64,000 nucleotides of DNA from NCBI RefSeq assembly GCF_030020805.1, contig NZ_CP125098.1, positions 3,991,501 through 4,055,500 on the forward strand, in the 5' to 3' direction. Position 1 is the first letter of the stretch. Every line of letters starts with the position of its first letter. Below the pieces are notes generated by a model. That model was not told the DNA's origin, made no database searches, and saw only the letters and a list, made by a program, of their open reading frames with translations. The translations under genes and the position numbers were made by a program. Shown here piece after piece: positions 25,721 through 34,569 of the stretch. The DNA comes from Paenibacillus sp. RC67. Lineage in GTDB: Bacteria; Bacillota; Bacilli; Paenibacillales; NBRC-103111.

Positions 25721-25815
25721 TTCTCATTGAGAATGAATCCCATTATTACTCCCCTTAAAATGGCACATGCTGCTCCTTGTGCGGGAGCAGCATGTTAATC
25801 GAGAATAGATCTCGG
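25721..25815 (-). promoter_or_regulatory. Hairpin-rich leader of the metal ATPase
   Basis: A perfect 12-bp hairpin (ACATGCTGCTCC, 25765-25776, with 25784-25795; 7-nt loop) lies 57-87 bp before the ATG without a good T-tract. A 6-1-6 palindrome TTCTCATTGAGAA (25721-25733) covers the ribosome site, and CGAGA/TCTCG arms lie at 25800-25814. No upstream minus-strand gene needs a terminator here, so a regulatory leader is likely. Confidence 0.4.
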
Positions 25816-25936
25816 TTTGTTCATATGCAATTTTATTGGAAAACATTTATTATTTAGAATTATTATAATCTGTAACAAAACAAAAGTAAATGGGCTAATG
25901 CCTATATGTCCACATTTTGCCTACTTCTTTGAAAAA

Positions 25937-25967
25937 TGCATACCCTTTCCCACCATTGGACATTATA
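25937..25967 (+). promoter_or_regulatory. Sigma-G-like promoter of the germination operon
   Basis: GCATA (within TGCATA, 25937-25942), 18 nt, then CATTATA (25961-25967). This fits the forespore sigma-G consensus GHATR-N18-CATNHTA. It lies 55 bp upstream of the first germination gene, as expected for a GerA-type receptor operon. Confidence 0.7.
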
Positions 25968-26021
25968 AGGAACATATTCCAGCAGAACAACTAACGTTGA
26001 CAATGAAATGAGATATTAGCT

Positions 26022-27116
26022 ATGGACACGACGAGTGGGAAAATTAGCCTTTTGCAGGCGTTTATGATTTTAATGCTTATGAACGGCTTGACCAATCATG
26101 TCATTGTAAACCCAATGATTCTGGATGCTGCCGGGAGGGATTCATGGTTCTCTGCCTTAATGGCAGCGGGAGCATTTTTACCCTGGTGCTTGCTCCTGCT
26201 TTTTATTACCTATAGATCCGGACAGCAAAAGCTGCAGCCCTGGCTTGCTTCTCAAACCAATACAGTCATCTCATGGATTCTTATTTCGCCAGTTATTTTA
26301 GAGCTATATCTGATAGGAAATACAACGGTTATCCATACCTCGATCTGGACCGTTACGAACTATTTGCCGGCAACTCCAAAAATCATATTAACCGGGGCTT
26401 TAACCCTCGTATGCTTTTATTCAGCTATTATGGGTGTGCGAACTATTGCCATTTGCTCCGGTATCCTACTTCCTACTGTCATTGCGTTAGGCATTTTCGT
26501 TGCTGTAGCTAACTCTCCGGAAAAAGACTACAACCTGTTGAAGCCTTTCCTTGAAAATGGAATTCAGCCTGTTGTCAATGGTATGGTTTTTGCGGGCGGC
26601 GGTTTTGTAGAACTGATTATGATTCTTCTCATGCAGCATCATATTAAACAAAAAATCAAAGTATGGAAGTTTCTCGTGTTCGCATCCATGATGGTTTATA
26701 TTACGATTGGTCCTCTAATCGGGGGGATCGTAGAATTTGGGCCTGAAGAAGCGGCCAAGCAAATGATATCCCCTTATGAGCAATGGCGTCTTGTGCGATT
26801 GGGAGATTATGTGGAGCATGTCGATTTTCTTTCCGTTTTTCAGTGGTTATCAGGAGCCTGCGTCCGCATAAGCCTTGCATTGTTTTTACTTGCTGATATG
26901 ATTCCGACTAAAAATACAAAAATAAAGCATCTGATTATTTTAATCATTGCCCTTAGTTATGTCGCCACTTCGTTTTTACCGATCAATCAAAATGAATACT
27001 ATCTGTGGATGTATCATGATTACTTTCCTGCATTCCTGGTCGTATCCTTCGTCACCTCCTTATTGTGGGGTGCCGTATCGCTTATCAAAAGATCAAAAAA
27101 GGAGGAAGCAACATGA
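26022..27116 (+). CDS. Spore germination receptor B subunit (GerAB family)
   Basis: B subunit of a nutrient germinant receptor in the spore inner membrane; this family is related to amino-acid permeases and binds the germinant. The 364-residue protein has about ten membrane helices, beginning ISLLQAFMILMLMNGL and with the conserved FVELIMILLM and PTKNTKIKHLIILIIALSY regions. It is first in the operon here; its stop overlaps the next start (ATGA at 27113-27116). The common gene order is A-B-C, but B-A-C orders also occur. Which germinant it detects cannot be read. Confidence 0.88.
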   Translation: MDTTSGKISLLQAFMILMLMNGLTNHVIVNPMILDAAGRDSWFSALMAAGAFLPWCLLLLFITYRSGQQKLQPWLASQTNTVISWILISPVILELYLIGNTTVIHTSIWTVTNYLPATPKIILTGALTLVCFYSAIMGVRTIAICSGILLPTVIALGIFVAVANSPEKDYNLLKPFLENGIQPVVNGMVFAGGGFVELIMILLMQHHIKQKIKVWKFLVFASMMVYITIGPLIGGIVEFGPEEAAKQMISPYEQWRLVRLGDYVEHVDFLSVFQWLSGACVRISLALFLLADMIPTKNTKIKHLIILIIALSYVATSFLPINQNEYYLWMYHDYFPAFLVVSFVTSLLWGAVSLIKRSKKEEAT

Positions 27117-28591
27117 ACGAAAAAAATCCCCAAGCACCGTTATGGACGATCTCGAAACTAAAGGGACTGTTCGCTCATTCCTCCGACGTTCAAGTTTTGG
27201 AGCACCATTTTGCAGAAGTCGCTACTTCTAAAATATTGCTTATTTATGCTGAGGGTTTATGTGATTCTAAACAAATCGGTACCGATATTCTACCAGAATT
27301 AAAGAAGGTCTATGATATCAAGGGGTTCCAGCATTTTGATGAAGACAATTATTATGGAGCCTTGCCGCTTATACCACTATCGCTTCACTGTACGGAGGAA
27401 TTGATCATTGATTCCGTATTTCAGGGTGACCTTCTCCTCTTTTTTCCGCAAACGAAGTCCATATTCAAATTGAATATTTGCAATTTACCAGGCCGAACCC
27501 CTGAAGAATCGACGGTTGAAATATCCATAAAAGGACCTAAAGACGGATTTACCGAAGAAATTGCGACAAATATTGCTCTTATCCGCAAAAGAATCCGAAG
27601 CAACAGCCTATGCTATGACACGACTATTTTGGGTAAGAGAACACGCACTAAGGTAGGACTTTTATATATCCAAGATATCATTTCCCCTCAGTTACTTGAT
27701 GAAGTCCGTAAACGACTCAAAAAGATCGACATAGACGGAGTGTATAGTCTTGGACAGCTTGAAGAGCTTCTGGGCGATGTCAAATATTCTATGTTCCCGC
27801 TGCTCGATTTTACCGGACGTCCCGATTATGCCGTTGCGGCGCTCCTGGCAGGGCGTTTTGTTCTTGTAGTCGACGGAAATCCGTTCGTGCTTATTGCGCC
27901 TGCAACATTTTCACTACTTCTTAAATCGCCGGAAGATATTCATTTTAATTTTCAGTATATTTCCTTTTCAAGATTGATGCGCTTATTAAGCTTCTGGCTC
28001 TCCGCTTTTTTGCCCGGCTTTTGGGTTTCCATAGCAGCGTTTCATCAAGATCAAATTCCATTTCGATTAATGGCTACAATCGCTGTATCTCGTCTAGGCC
28101 TCCCTTTCACCGCACAGATTGAAATGTTTATTTTGTTGATTTTGCTGGAAATATTCCGTGAAGCGGGTGTACGTCTTCCAAGCTCCATCGGTTCAACCTT
28201 GACGGTCGTAGGCGGATTGGTCATTGGTGATGCCTCGATAAGAGCCGGTTTAGTTTCCCCATCTGTAGTCGTTGTAGGTGCAATAACCGCCGTTTCTGGT
28301 GTTACTCTAGTCAATCAGACCTTGAGTACGGTTCTGAGTACTGTACGGTTAACCGTGTTTATCGTCTGTTCCATTTTAGGGTTGTATGGTTTTATCCTCA
28401 GTGTCATCATGTTGACGTTTTATATGTCCAAGCTGCAATCCTTTGGCGTTCCTTACTTGTCACCAGTCTCGCCTCCTATTCCTAAGGATATATTGAAATC
28501 GTTCTTTAAAAGTCCCTGGAGTAAGTTTAGAGGAAGACCTCGTGTTCTTGACACGGGAGATTCAGATCATCAAGGAGAACAAAAATCGTGA
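27113..28591 (+). CDS. Spore germination receptor A subunit (GerAA family)
   Basis: A subunit of the germinant receptor. It starts at the ATG at 27113 (AGGAGG upstream, 4-bp ATGA overlap with the B gene), 492 residues. It has a soluble N-terminal domain (about 1-240) with the family segment SVFQGDLLLFFPQTKSIFKLNI, then membrane helices with the GerA motif FWVSIAAFHQDQIPFRLM and GDASIRAGLVSPSVVVVGAITAVSGV. GerA proteins act as oligomeric ion channels in the spore membrane. The end overlaps the GerC start by 4 bp. Confidence 0.92.
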   Translation: MNEKNPQAPLWTISKLKGLFAHSSDVQVLEHHFAEVATSKILLIYAEGLCDSKQIGTDILPELKKVYDIKGFQHFDEDNYYGALPLIPLSLHCTEELIIDSVFQGDLLLFFPQTKSIFKLNICNLPGRTPEESTVEISIKGPKDGFTEEIATNIALIRKRIRSNSLCYDTTILGKRTRTKVGLLYIQDIISPQLLDEVRKRLKKIDIDGVYSLGQLEELLGDVKYSMFPLLDFTGRPDYAVAALLAGRFVLVVDGNPFVLIAPATFSLLLKSPEDIHFNFQYISFSRLMRLLSFWLSAFLPGFWVSIAAFHQDQIPFRLMATIAVSRLGLPFTAQIEMFILLILLEIFREAGVRLPSSIGSTLTVVGGLVIGDASIRAGLVSPSVVVVGAITAVSGVTLVNQTLSTVLSTVRLTVFIVCSILGLYGFILSVIMLTFYMSKLQSFGVPYLSPVSPPIPKDILKSFFKSPWSKFRGRPRVLDTGDSDHQGEQKS

Positions 28592-29736
28592 ATTTCAAGA
28601 AAATCCTGCTTGTATGTCTTTCACTCCTCTTGCTTCCAGGCTGTTGGAATTCCAAAGATATTCAAAGAATGGCCTATGTTACGGCTCTAGGGATTGATTA
28701 CAAGGATGGAAAGTTTGTTTGTTATGTTCAAGTATTGAACTTTTCGAGTGTAGCTAAAGTCGAGTCCACCGAACTAGGTAAAAATATCCCAATATGGATT
28801 GGCAAGGGCGAAGGTAAGACCATTACCGAATCATTTAACTCTATCTATGCAACCTCGCAAATTCGAGTATTCTGGGGCCATGTCAAAGCTATTATTGTAT
28901 CTGAGAATATGCTGAAGCACGGCGAGAAAATAAAGGAAGCCTACGACATGCTTAACCGGTACAGAGAGGTTCGATACAATATTTTAGTTTATGGAAGCAG
29001 AGAACCACTCAATGAAGTGTTGTACCAAAAATCGATTATGAATTTCTCGCCGTTGGATTCCATCATAGATACCCCAGCTCAAACCTTTTCGCAGCGTTCT
29101 TACATAGTCCCTCTGTATGGTTTTAAGCTTATATCTCAATTGAACGAGGCCGGCGATCCGGCCATGCTGCCGTCACTGGCGATAGATAAGGGAAACTGGC
29201 ATGAGGACAGCAAGCCCAAGTCACTGCTGAAAATCGATGGGGCATATTTTTTTAGAAAGCATGAAATGGTAGGTTGGCTATCCGAGGAAGAGCTTACAGG
29301 CTATCGATGGCTGCAAAGAAAACTGGAACGGTCACCCATTAACATCCCCAACGATAAAAATCCAAAAGCAGCCATCGTCCTGCTTCACCCCAAATCTAAA
29401 ATTCAACCGGTATTTAAGGATGGCAAGCCAGTGTTTGATCTAACCATCAAAATAGAATCCTATTTAGATGAATTAATCGCCAATATTTCCGAAAAGGAGA
29501 TAGAGGAACAAGCGGCAAAAGCCATAAAGAATGAAATCAAACAGACCTATATGAAAGGTATAGAAAAAAAGCTGGATGTACTAAAACTGGATCAAGCATT
29601 GTACCGCGCTTATCCTCAGCAGTGGAAAGAACTTCATAAAAATCAAGAGTTCATTCTTGACGAAGATTCCATCAACAAAATTGAAGTGAAAGTGAAGCTG
29701 TTGCATACAGGTAAATACAAGGGTAGAGTCAATTGA
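28588..29736 (+). CDS. Spore germination receptor C subunit (GerAC lipoprotein)
   Basis: C subunit, a lipoprotein anchored outside the inner spore membrane. It starts with GTG at 28588 (AAGGAG upstream), 382 residues. The signal ends with a lipobox LPGC (Cys about 19) followed by WNSKDIQRMAYVTALGID, the classic GerAC N-terminus (CW-x-eRel). A YGSREPLNEVL segment and a long C-terminal helical domain are also typical. It completes a three-gene operon closed by a bidirectional terminator. Confidence 0.92.
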   Translation: MNFKKILLVCLSLLLLPGCWNSKDIQRMAYVTALGIDYKDGKFVCYVQVLNFSSVAKVESTELGKNIPIWIGKGEGKTITESFNSIYATSQIRVFWGHVKAIIVSENMLKHGEKIKEAYDMLNRYREVRYNILVYGSREPLNEVLYQKSIMNFSPLDSIIDTPAQTFSQRSYIVPLYGFKLISQLNEAGDPAMLPSLAIDKGNWHEDSKPKSLLKIDGAYFFRKHEMVGWLSEEELTGYRWLQRKLERSPINIPNDKNPKAAIVLLHPKSKIQPVFKDGKPVFDLTIKIESYLDELIANISEKEIEEQAAKAIKNEIKQTYMKGIEKKLDVLKLDQALYRAYPQQWKELHKNQEFILDEDSINKIEVKVKLLHTGKYKGRVN

Positions 29737-29783
29737 TTTTAGTTAATGTCATTAACGTTGATGAAGTTAAATTAATATTCAAA

Positions 29784-29811
29784 ACAAAAAGCCCTCTAAA
29801 GGGCTTTTTGT
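29784..29811. terminator. Bidirectional terminator between gerC and htrA
   Basis: Perfect 12-bp arms ACAAAAAGCCCT/AGGGCTTTTTGT (29784-29795, 29800-29811) with a 4-nt loop and T-runs on both strands. It serves the convergent germination operon and protease gene. Confidence 0.9.
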
Positions 29812-29828
29812 GCAAGAATGAAATCGAA

Positions 29829-31256
29829 TTATTTTTTGGTGGCGTTCTTATCTCCAATAGTAACAGTAACGTCCTGCTTGTTCCCATTACGCATAATCGT
29901 TACTTTGACTTTGTCTCCAACTTTTGTAGCCTGAATTGTTTTCGTTAATTCGTCCGCCGTTGCAATTTCTGTTCCATTTACGGCAATAATAGCATCATAA
30001 GGTCTTAAGCCTGCTTCGAAACCAGGTGTTTTGGGTTGTACATCAGCAATTAATGCACCTTTCGTGCTGCTCAAATTTAAGTCGGCTAACATGTCATCGG
30101 TAATATTTTGAACGCTCACTCCCAAATAGGGGGCTGCTTCTTTCGGAATTTCCACATTGTTTTTCAAGTTTTCAAGGACAGAACTGATTGTACTAGTAGG
30201 GATTGCGAACCCGATGCCTTGCGCTTCAGCACTTACCGCTGTATTAATACCGATAACCTCACCGTTCATATTCAACAGTGGACCGCCGGAGTTACCAGGA
30301 TTAATAGCCGCGTCGGTTTGGAATAAATGCTTATAGTCACGGGTACCCTTCTCATCCGGAATGCTGATTGGACGTTCTTTTGCACTAATAACACCAGAGG
30401 TTACAGTATAGTCGAAGTCATACGGATTGCCGATTGCGACTACTCCATCCCCAACACGGGTTTCATTAGAATCACCAATTGGCAATGTTGGGAACTCCTT
30501 ATCTCCTTCAATCTTGAGGACAGCCAAATCGAGATCATAGCTGTTACCTAGCAGCTTCGCCTTGAACGGTGTATCATAGCCCTGCACAGTTACATCAATT
30601 TCATCCGCTCCATCAATGACATGTTCATTAGTCAATATATAGCCTGAAGATTGAAAAATAAATCCGGATCCCATACCGCTAGACTGCAATGCCCCATCGC
30701 TAGATCCTGATTGATTATCGCTGCCGCCACCATTGCTGCTACCTCCTTTATTGCCGAAAAACTGTCTGAACAAAGGATCGTTATACATCGAATTGCTGCG
30801 CGAATTGTTAACCTTTACCTTCGTTTCTATCTTGACTACGGCAGGACCGGCCTGCTTGGCAATATCCGCTATACTGCCGCCCGTTGCTGTATTATAGTAA
30901 GAGGCTGTTTGAGCCGTACCGCTAGAGGATACGGACGTTGGCGCTCCTCCAGCTGCTGCTGTGCTGTGAGTGAATAAGTTATATTTGTCTGATGCGAACA
31001 TCAAGCTCCCTACGACCACGGCTCCGGCCAAAAAAGCGGCAAAACTACTTTTCAAAGTATTGCGTTTTTTCATTTCGTAATTGTCCACCGAATTTAACGA
31101 TACTTTACCGGAATATTTAAAAAACGAACCGTTCCGTCTAAATTTACCTTCATCCATTGGTTCTTGTGATTGTTCGATAGAAGGCATTTCAGTAAGCTTC
31201 TCCGATTGCTCCGTTTCAGGTTGTGCTTTATATTCGTTATCGTAATTGTTTTCCAT
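29829..31256 (-). CDS. Membrane-anchored HtrA-type serine protease with PDZ domain
   Basis: Trypsin-like S1C protease of envelope quality control. The 475-residue protein has an acidic cytosolic N-terminus (about 1-65), one membrane anchor (SFAAFLAGAVVVGSLMFA, about 70-88), a low-complexity Ser/Gly linker, the protease domain with His in LTNEHVID, Asp in DLDLAVLKI and Ser in NPGNSGGPL, and one C-terminal PDZ domain (YLGVSVQNI to KVTIMRNG). The triad is complete. GGGAGG precedes the ATG. B. subtilis homologues are under CssRS; no such genes are nearby. Confidence 0.92.
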   Translation of the reverse strand: MENNYDNEYKAQPETEQSEKLTEMPSIEQSQEPMDEGKFRRNGSFFKYSGKVSLNSVDNYEMKKRNTLKSSFAAFLAGAVVVGSLMFASDKYNLFTHSTAAAGGAPTSVSSSGTAQTASYYNTATGGSIADIAKQAGPAVVKIETKVKVNNSRSNSMYNDPLFRQFFGNKGGSSNGGGSDNQSGSSDGALQSSGMGSGFIFQSSGYILTNEHVIDGADEIDVTVQGYDTPFKAKLLGNSYDLDLAVLKIEGDKEFPTLPIGDSNETRVGDGVVAIGNPYDFDYTVTSGVISAKERPISIPDEKGTRDYKHLFQTDAAINPGNSGGPLLNMNGEVIGINTAVSAEAQGIGFAIPTSTISSVLENLKNNVEIPKEAAPYLGVSVQNITDDMLADLNLSSTKGALIADVQPKTPGFEAGLRPYDAIIAVNGTEIATADELTKTIQATKVGDKVKVTIMRNGNKQDVTVTIGDKNATKK

Positions 31257-31591
31257 ATTGAAAACCTCCCATTGATAAGTTGAGTTGGATTCGATTATTG
31301 CACTAGCCAGTGGCTATGAATACATAATAGAATCCGTACCTTAATGACACTTTAAAATAATATAAATGGGAGTTAAAAGCCTACTAGCCCTCATCACTGC
31401 TGAGAAAATGCCCAAATGATACTGCATTTATGGATGCTCCGCCTTCCAAGGAAGCCTTCATTTTAAGCTTGATTTAATAATTGACTTCTAAAGACACAAA
31501 AACAAGTTAACATATTTATTATTATGTTAACTTGTTTCTTCCATCAAGTAATCGATATGATTTTCGCATTCCCTTAACAAATAGGTTTCAT
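31257..31591. other. Intergenic region upstream of htrA, with a strong hairpin
   Basis: 335 bp. It contains a perfect 15-bp hairpin (31500-31514 and 31523-31537, 8-nt loop) that ends in T-rich sequence on either strand and may have terminated the decayed MFS gene. The htrA promoter should lie near 31270-31370, but no clear -35/-10 pair stands out. Confidence 0.4.
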
Positions 31592-32402
31592 TTACGATGC
31601 TTGATTACTGCGCTTTTCTTTTTCAAGAGGTATAAGTCTTTCTTTCCCCATTAATAAAATGCATATGAAGCCTAGAGCAATTGGAAGTAAAGTCCAGTTA
31701 AAAGTAGATGACACGGAAATGGACATAGTATCTGAAGCATCCGTTAATTGCGATTTATAAATGTGATTTTGTATGGCGCCTAAAATGGTCACACCTAGAG
31801 ACATCCCCAAGGTCCGAAAAAATGTATTCGTGGATGTAGCTATTCCGCGTTTTTGCGGTTCCATGTTATGTTGTGTTGCTAAGCTTGTCATAGAAAAAGA
31901 ACATCCTATGCGTGTGGCTGCAAATAATTGTCTTTTGAATAAGCTAAATGAGATAATTGGTTCTTGAACCTTCCGTTCAATTTATAAAGAGAACGAACAG
32001 AATGGCAAAAATAATAAGCTAGGAAAGAATAGGTGTTGAGTCCCATGCATATCGGTTTCCACCAAGCTCAAACGCAGACATAAAGCTCACTACAGCCCCT
32101 ACAAGCGTAAGAGCACCAAACCAATCAATCTTGAGCTTTTTAAGATGGAGTGTCTCCCTGTAAAACTGGGCAATAAACCATAAAGAAATAATACCAAAGG
32201 GTAAGTTAATGTAAAAAATCCATCGCCAATTGATTTGATCAGGCATTAAGGCGCCACCGCCGATACCCTGAATTGTGCGATAAACAATGAATTGCTCCAT
32301 ACTTTGTGCAGTATCGCAAAATCCGGTGCTCGAATCGATCCTTGCGTGAATCAACAGCAAGCTTGCCGCAGGCATGACAGTAGAGGAAGTTGACCAACTC
32401 AT
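31592..32402 (-). pseudogene. Remnant of a DHA2-family MFS drug transporter
   Basis: Two same-strand fragments of one EmrB/QacA-like gene. The upstream part (32019-32402) holds SMEQFIVYRTIQGIGGGALMP, the MFS motif-C area, joined with an internal deletion to INWRWIFYINLPFGIISL. The downstream part (31592-31891) holds the C-terminal helices (QKRGIATSTNTFFRTLGMSLGVTILGA). The first helices and the middle are missing and the parts are not in one frame. It cannot make a working transporter. Confidence 0.8.
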
Positions 32403-32498
32403 TCATTTGCTCCTAAAAGTCAGCAAGAATACAGCGGACTTTTGACAGCCTTCATCGGCTTCTTAAGATATGATGTCCAGAGGAGAAAAAAAGAGTAA
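32350..32498 (+). pseudogene. Possible remnant of a MarR-type regulator C-terminus
   Basis: On the plus strand, reading from 32350 gives SKLAAGMTVEEVDQLIHLLLKVSKNTADF and then a stop; a one-base shift in a T-run (about 32440-32443) continues LTAFIGFLRYDVQRRKKE to 32498. Helical pattern and position recall the C-terminus of a MarR regulator, which often diverges from DHA2 transporter genes. It overlaps the broken end of the MFS fragment, as if one deletion removed both N-termini. Weak evidence. Confidence 0.35.
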
Positions 32499-32513
32499 GG
32501 CTATGAGCCTTAC
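32484..32513 (-). terminator. Terminator of the ydcF-rok-HAD operon
   Basis: GTAAGGCT/AGCCTTAC arms (32495-32502, 32506-32513), 3-nt loop. On the minus strand they are followed by TCTTTTTTT. It lies 87 bp after the HAD stop. Confidence 0.8.
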
Positions 32514-32599
32514 CCCTATTCCATACTACGAAATATTTTTATGGACTATAGAAGGCTGCCGATCTTTTTCTACAAGCTCCACAAGTTATAAGTTATTTA

Positions 32600-33346
32600 T
32601 TAGACCGCTAATTGAAAAATATACTTCTGAATCGCTTTCGCAACGCCATCTTGCTCATTTGTATCCGTTATGGCATTGGCTTCCAGCTTCAGCTCATCAT
32701 CGGAATTGCCCATGGCTACTCCAAGACCTGCAGCACTGATTAATTTAAGATCATTCATATTATCGCCAATTGCCATAACTTGATCCATTCTTATACCCAA
32801 TTGATCGCACACTATGCGGACGCCGGATTCTTTGGAAATCCCTTTGGGCGAAATCTCAATATTCACTGCGGCGGATCGAGTAATTTCCAACGTACCCCAG
32901 CCTTGAATAATATGGCGAAGCTCCTGAATTTTATCCAGATCATCATGTCGTATGCCGAATTTCATCCAATCCCGATCAAACATCTGCTCTGTCCAATTCC
33001 GCTTGCTCGTTAAGCTTTCCACACTATAACCCCAATAATGGGCATCCCATTCTACTGCTAGTTGATGGAGTTGTAGTAGATGCTCTCGAGCTATATACAC
33101 TCGCTTTGATAGGACTTCGGGGCTTTCCCATACTTCCGCGCCATTAACAAGGACCATCGGGGATTGGAGCTTCAGTTCTTCCCAGAAGGACTTCGTTGTT
33201 TGCGTCCCGCGTCCGGTGGCAAAAATGACTTTCACTCCCGCCTGTTCTGCCCGCTGAATCCAAGTACGCGTTTCCGCCGTAATAACTTTGTCTTCTGTTA
33301 ACGTTGTACCGTCTAAATCTAATGCTAATAAGCGATATTGCGTCAT
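32600..33346 (-). CDS. Cof-type HAD phosphatase
   Basis: HAD-superfamily hydrolase of subfamily IIB (Cof type), which usually dephosphorylates sugar phosphates or similar small molecules. I start it at 33346, where GGGAG lies 7 nt upstream (248 residues). Motif I is LALDLDGTTL, motif II is FATGRG, the late Lys lies near SPKGISKESGV and motif IV is AIGDNMNDLKLI. The C2 cap lies in the middle. It is the last gene of a unit with a ROK regulator and a YdcF-like protein, so a sugar-phosphate substrate is plausible. Confidence 0.85.
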   Translation of the reverse strand: MTQYRLLALDLDGTTLTEDKVITAETRTWIQRAEQAGVKVIFATGRGTQTTKSFWEELKLQSPMVLVNGAEVWESPEVLSKRVYIAREHLLQLHQLAVEWDAHYWGYSVESLTSKRNWTEQMFDRDWMKFGIRHDDLDKIQELRHIIQGWGTLEITRSAAVNIEISPKGISKESGVRIVCDQLGIRMDQVMAIGDNMNDLKLISAAGLGVAMGNSDDELKLEANAITDTNEQDGVAKAIQKYIFQLAV

Positions 33347-33390
33347 ACCGGCTCCCTCTCTCTCATTCATGCGATAGGTTGCTTGGTTCT

Positions 33391-34569
33391 CTAAAGAGAC
33401 AAGCTTTCCAAAGGTACATCAAAGAAATGATTGACTACGAGACCGCCAGCAGATGTCGATTCATTAGGGGTTTGCGGTAAATAAACCAGCTTCACTCCCC
33501 GGCACGATTCGGGAATCGTGGAATAAATACGTTTCTCCAGAATCGTGATTAATCGGGGACCCAGCACGTCGATCAACTTCCCTGTCAGCAGCACATGATC
33601 CGGGTTGAAAAATGTAATGACGTTACTCAGCGCAGTACCAATAGCGGGCTCAATTTTATGTAGAAGTGCTAAAGCCTGTTCCTCCCCCGCATCCAGCTGT
33701 TCTGCAAAACTTTCCGGTGTGAGGCCTGCATTTCGCTTTAATCCGCTTACCGAAGCTAATGTCGTTAAACATCCTTTGGCACCACAGTGGCAGACAGGCG
33801 TATCTTCCGGTGAAAACGCTTTATAATGTCCGAATTCTCCTGCGACATGAGATGAACCTGTGCATAGTTGTTTGTTCAAAACTAGCGCTCCGCCTATCCC
33901 ATAATCCAATTTAATCGTAACATTGTTCACGGAATCCGCTAAATGACCCTTCAAATTCTCAACAATTGCAAGCAGATTGACATCGTTTTCTAAATAAATA
34001 GGCAGATTGTAGCGCGCTTCCAGCCGTTCTTTGAGAGGAAACTTCTTCCAACGAAGGCCCGGTGAATAAATAACTACACCCTGTTTGGAATCGACGAGCC
34101 CTTGAATGCTGCAACCAATCCCTTTGAGCTGCTGCGGCTTAGGAACCCATTTCATCAGCTCATCTACAATACGAGTAACATATTCAAGCGGATGTTCTAC
34201 ATCGTTATAGGCTTGAACCTGCTCTTTAATTTCATGAATGGTATTATGGTGAAAATCGATCAAGGTACCCCTGACATATTTAATCGCCAATTCGATGCCT
34301 ATGGCATACATTTCTCCTGTCTTTACCACTAACGGGATCGGTTTCCTGCCGCTATTGCCGGCAATAGGGTCCGTCTCCAACAAGTAGTCATCCTCAAGCA
34401 GCCGATTCACGATATTGGTGATCGTCTGTTGGGTGAGACCTGTTTTGTCAGCAAGCTCTACACGTGATATGGGGCCTTCCGTATAAATGAGACGCAGCAC
34501 TTTTTGCTGGTTAATGGATTTGAGCAGTTTATTGCTAGTTGTTCTTTCAGGCTTCACGGGATGCAGCAC
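33391..34569 (-). CDS. ROK-family transcriptional regulator (NagC/XylR type)
   Basis: Sugar-responsive regulator. The 392-residue protein has an N-terminal winged helix (NQQKVLRLIYTEGPISRVELADKTGLTQQTITNIVNRLLEDDYL, about 20-63) and a ROK kinase-like domain with the phosphate loop LDYGIGGALV and zinc site CHCGAKGC (about 262-269) with an upstream His in GEFGHYK. The ENDVN motif is present. Its gene overlaps ydcF by 23 bp and precedes the HAD gene. The palindrome AATCAA-N-TTGATT at 35224-35236 and 42465-42477 is its likely operator. Confidence 0.9.
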   Translation of the reverse strand: MLHPVKPERTTSNKLLKSINQQKVLRLIYTEGPISRVELADKTGLTQQTITNIVNRLLEDDYLLETDPIAGNSGRKPIPLVVKTGEMYAIGIELAIKYVRGTLIDFHHNTIHEIKEQVQAYNDVEHPLEYVTRIVDELMKWVPKPQQLKGIGCSIQGLVDSKQGVVIYSPGLRWKKFPLKERLEARYNLPIYLENDVNLLAIVENLKGHLADSVNNVTIKLDYGIGGALVLNKQLCTGSSHVAGEFGHYKAFSPEDTPVCHCGAKGCLTTLASVSGLKRNAGLTPESFAEQLDAGEEQALALLHKIEPAIGTALSNVITFFNPDHVLLTGKLIDVLGPRLITILEKRIYSTIPESCRGVKLVYLPQTPNESTSAGGLVVNHFFDVPLESLSL

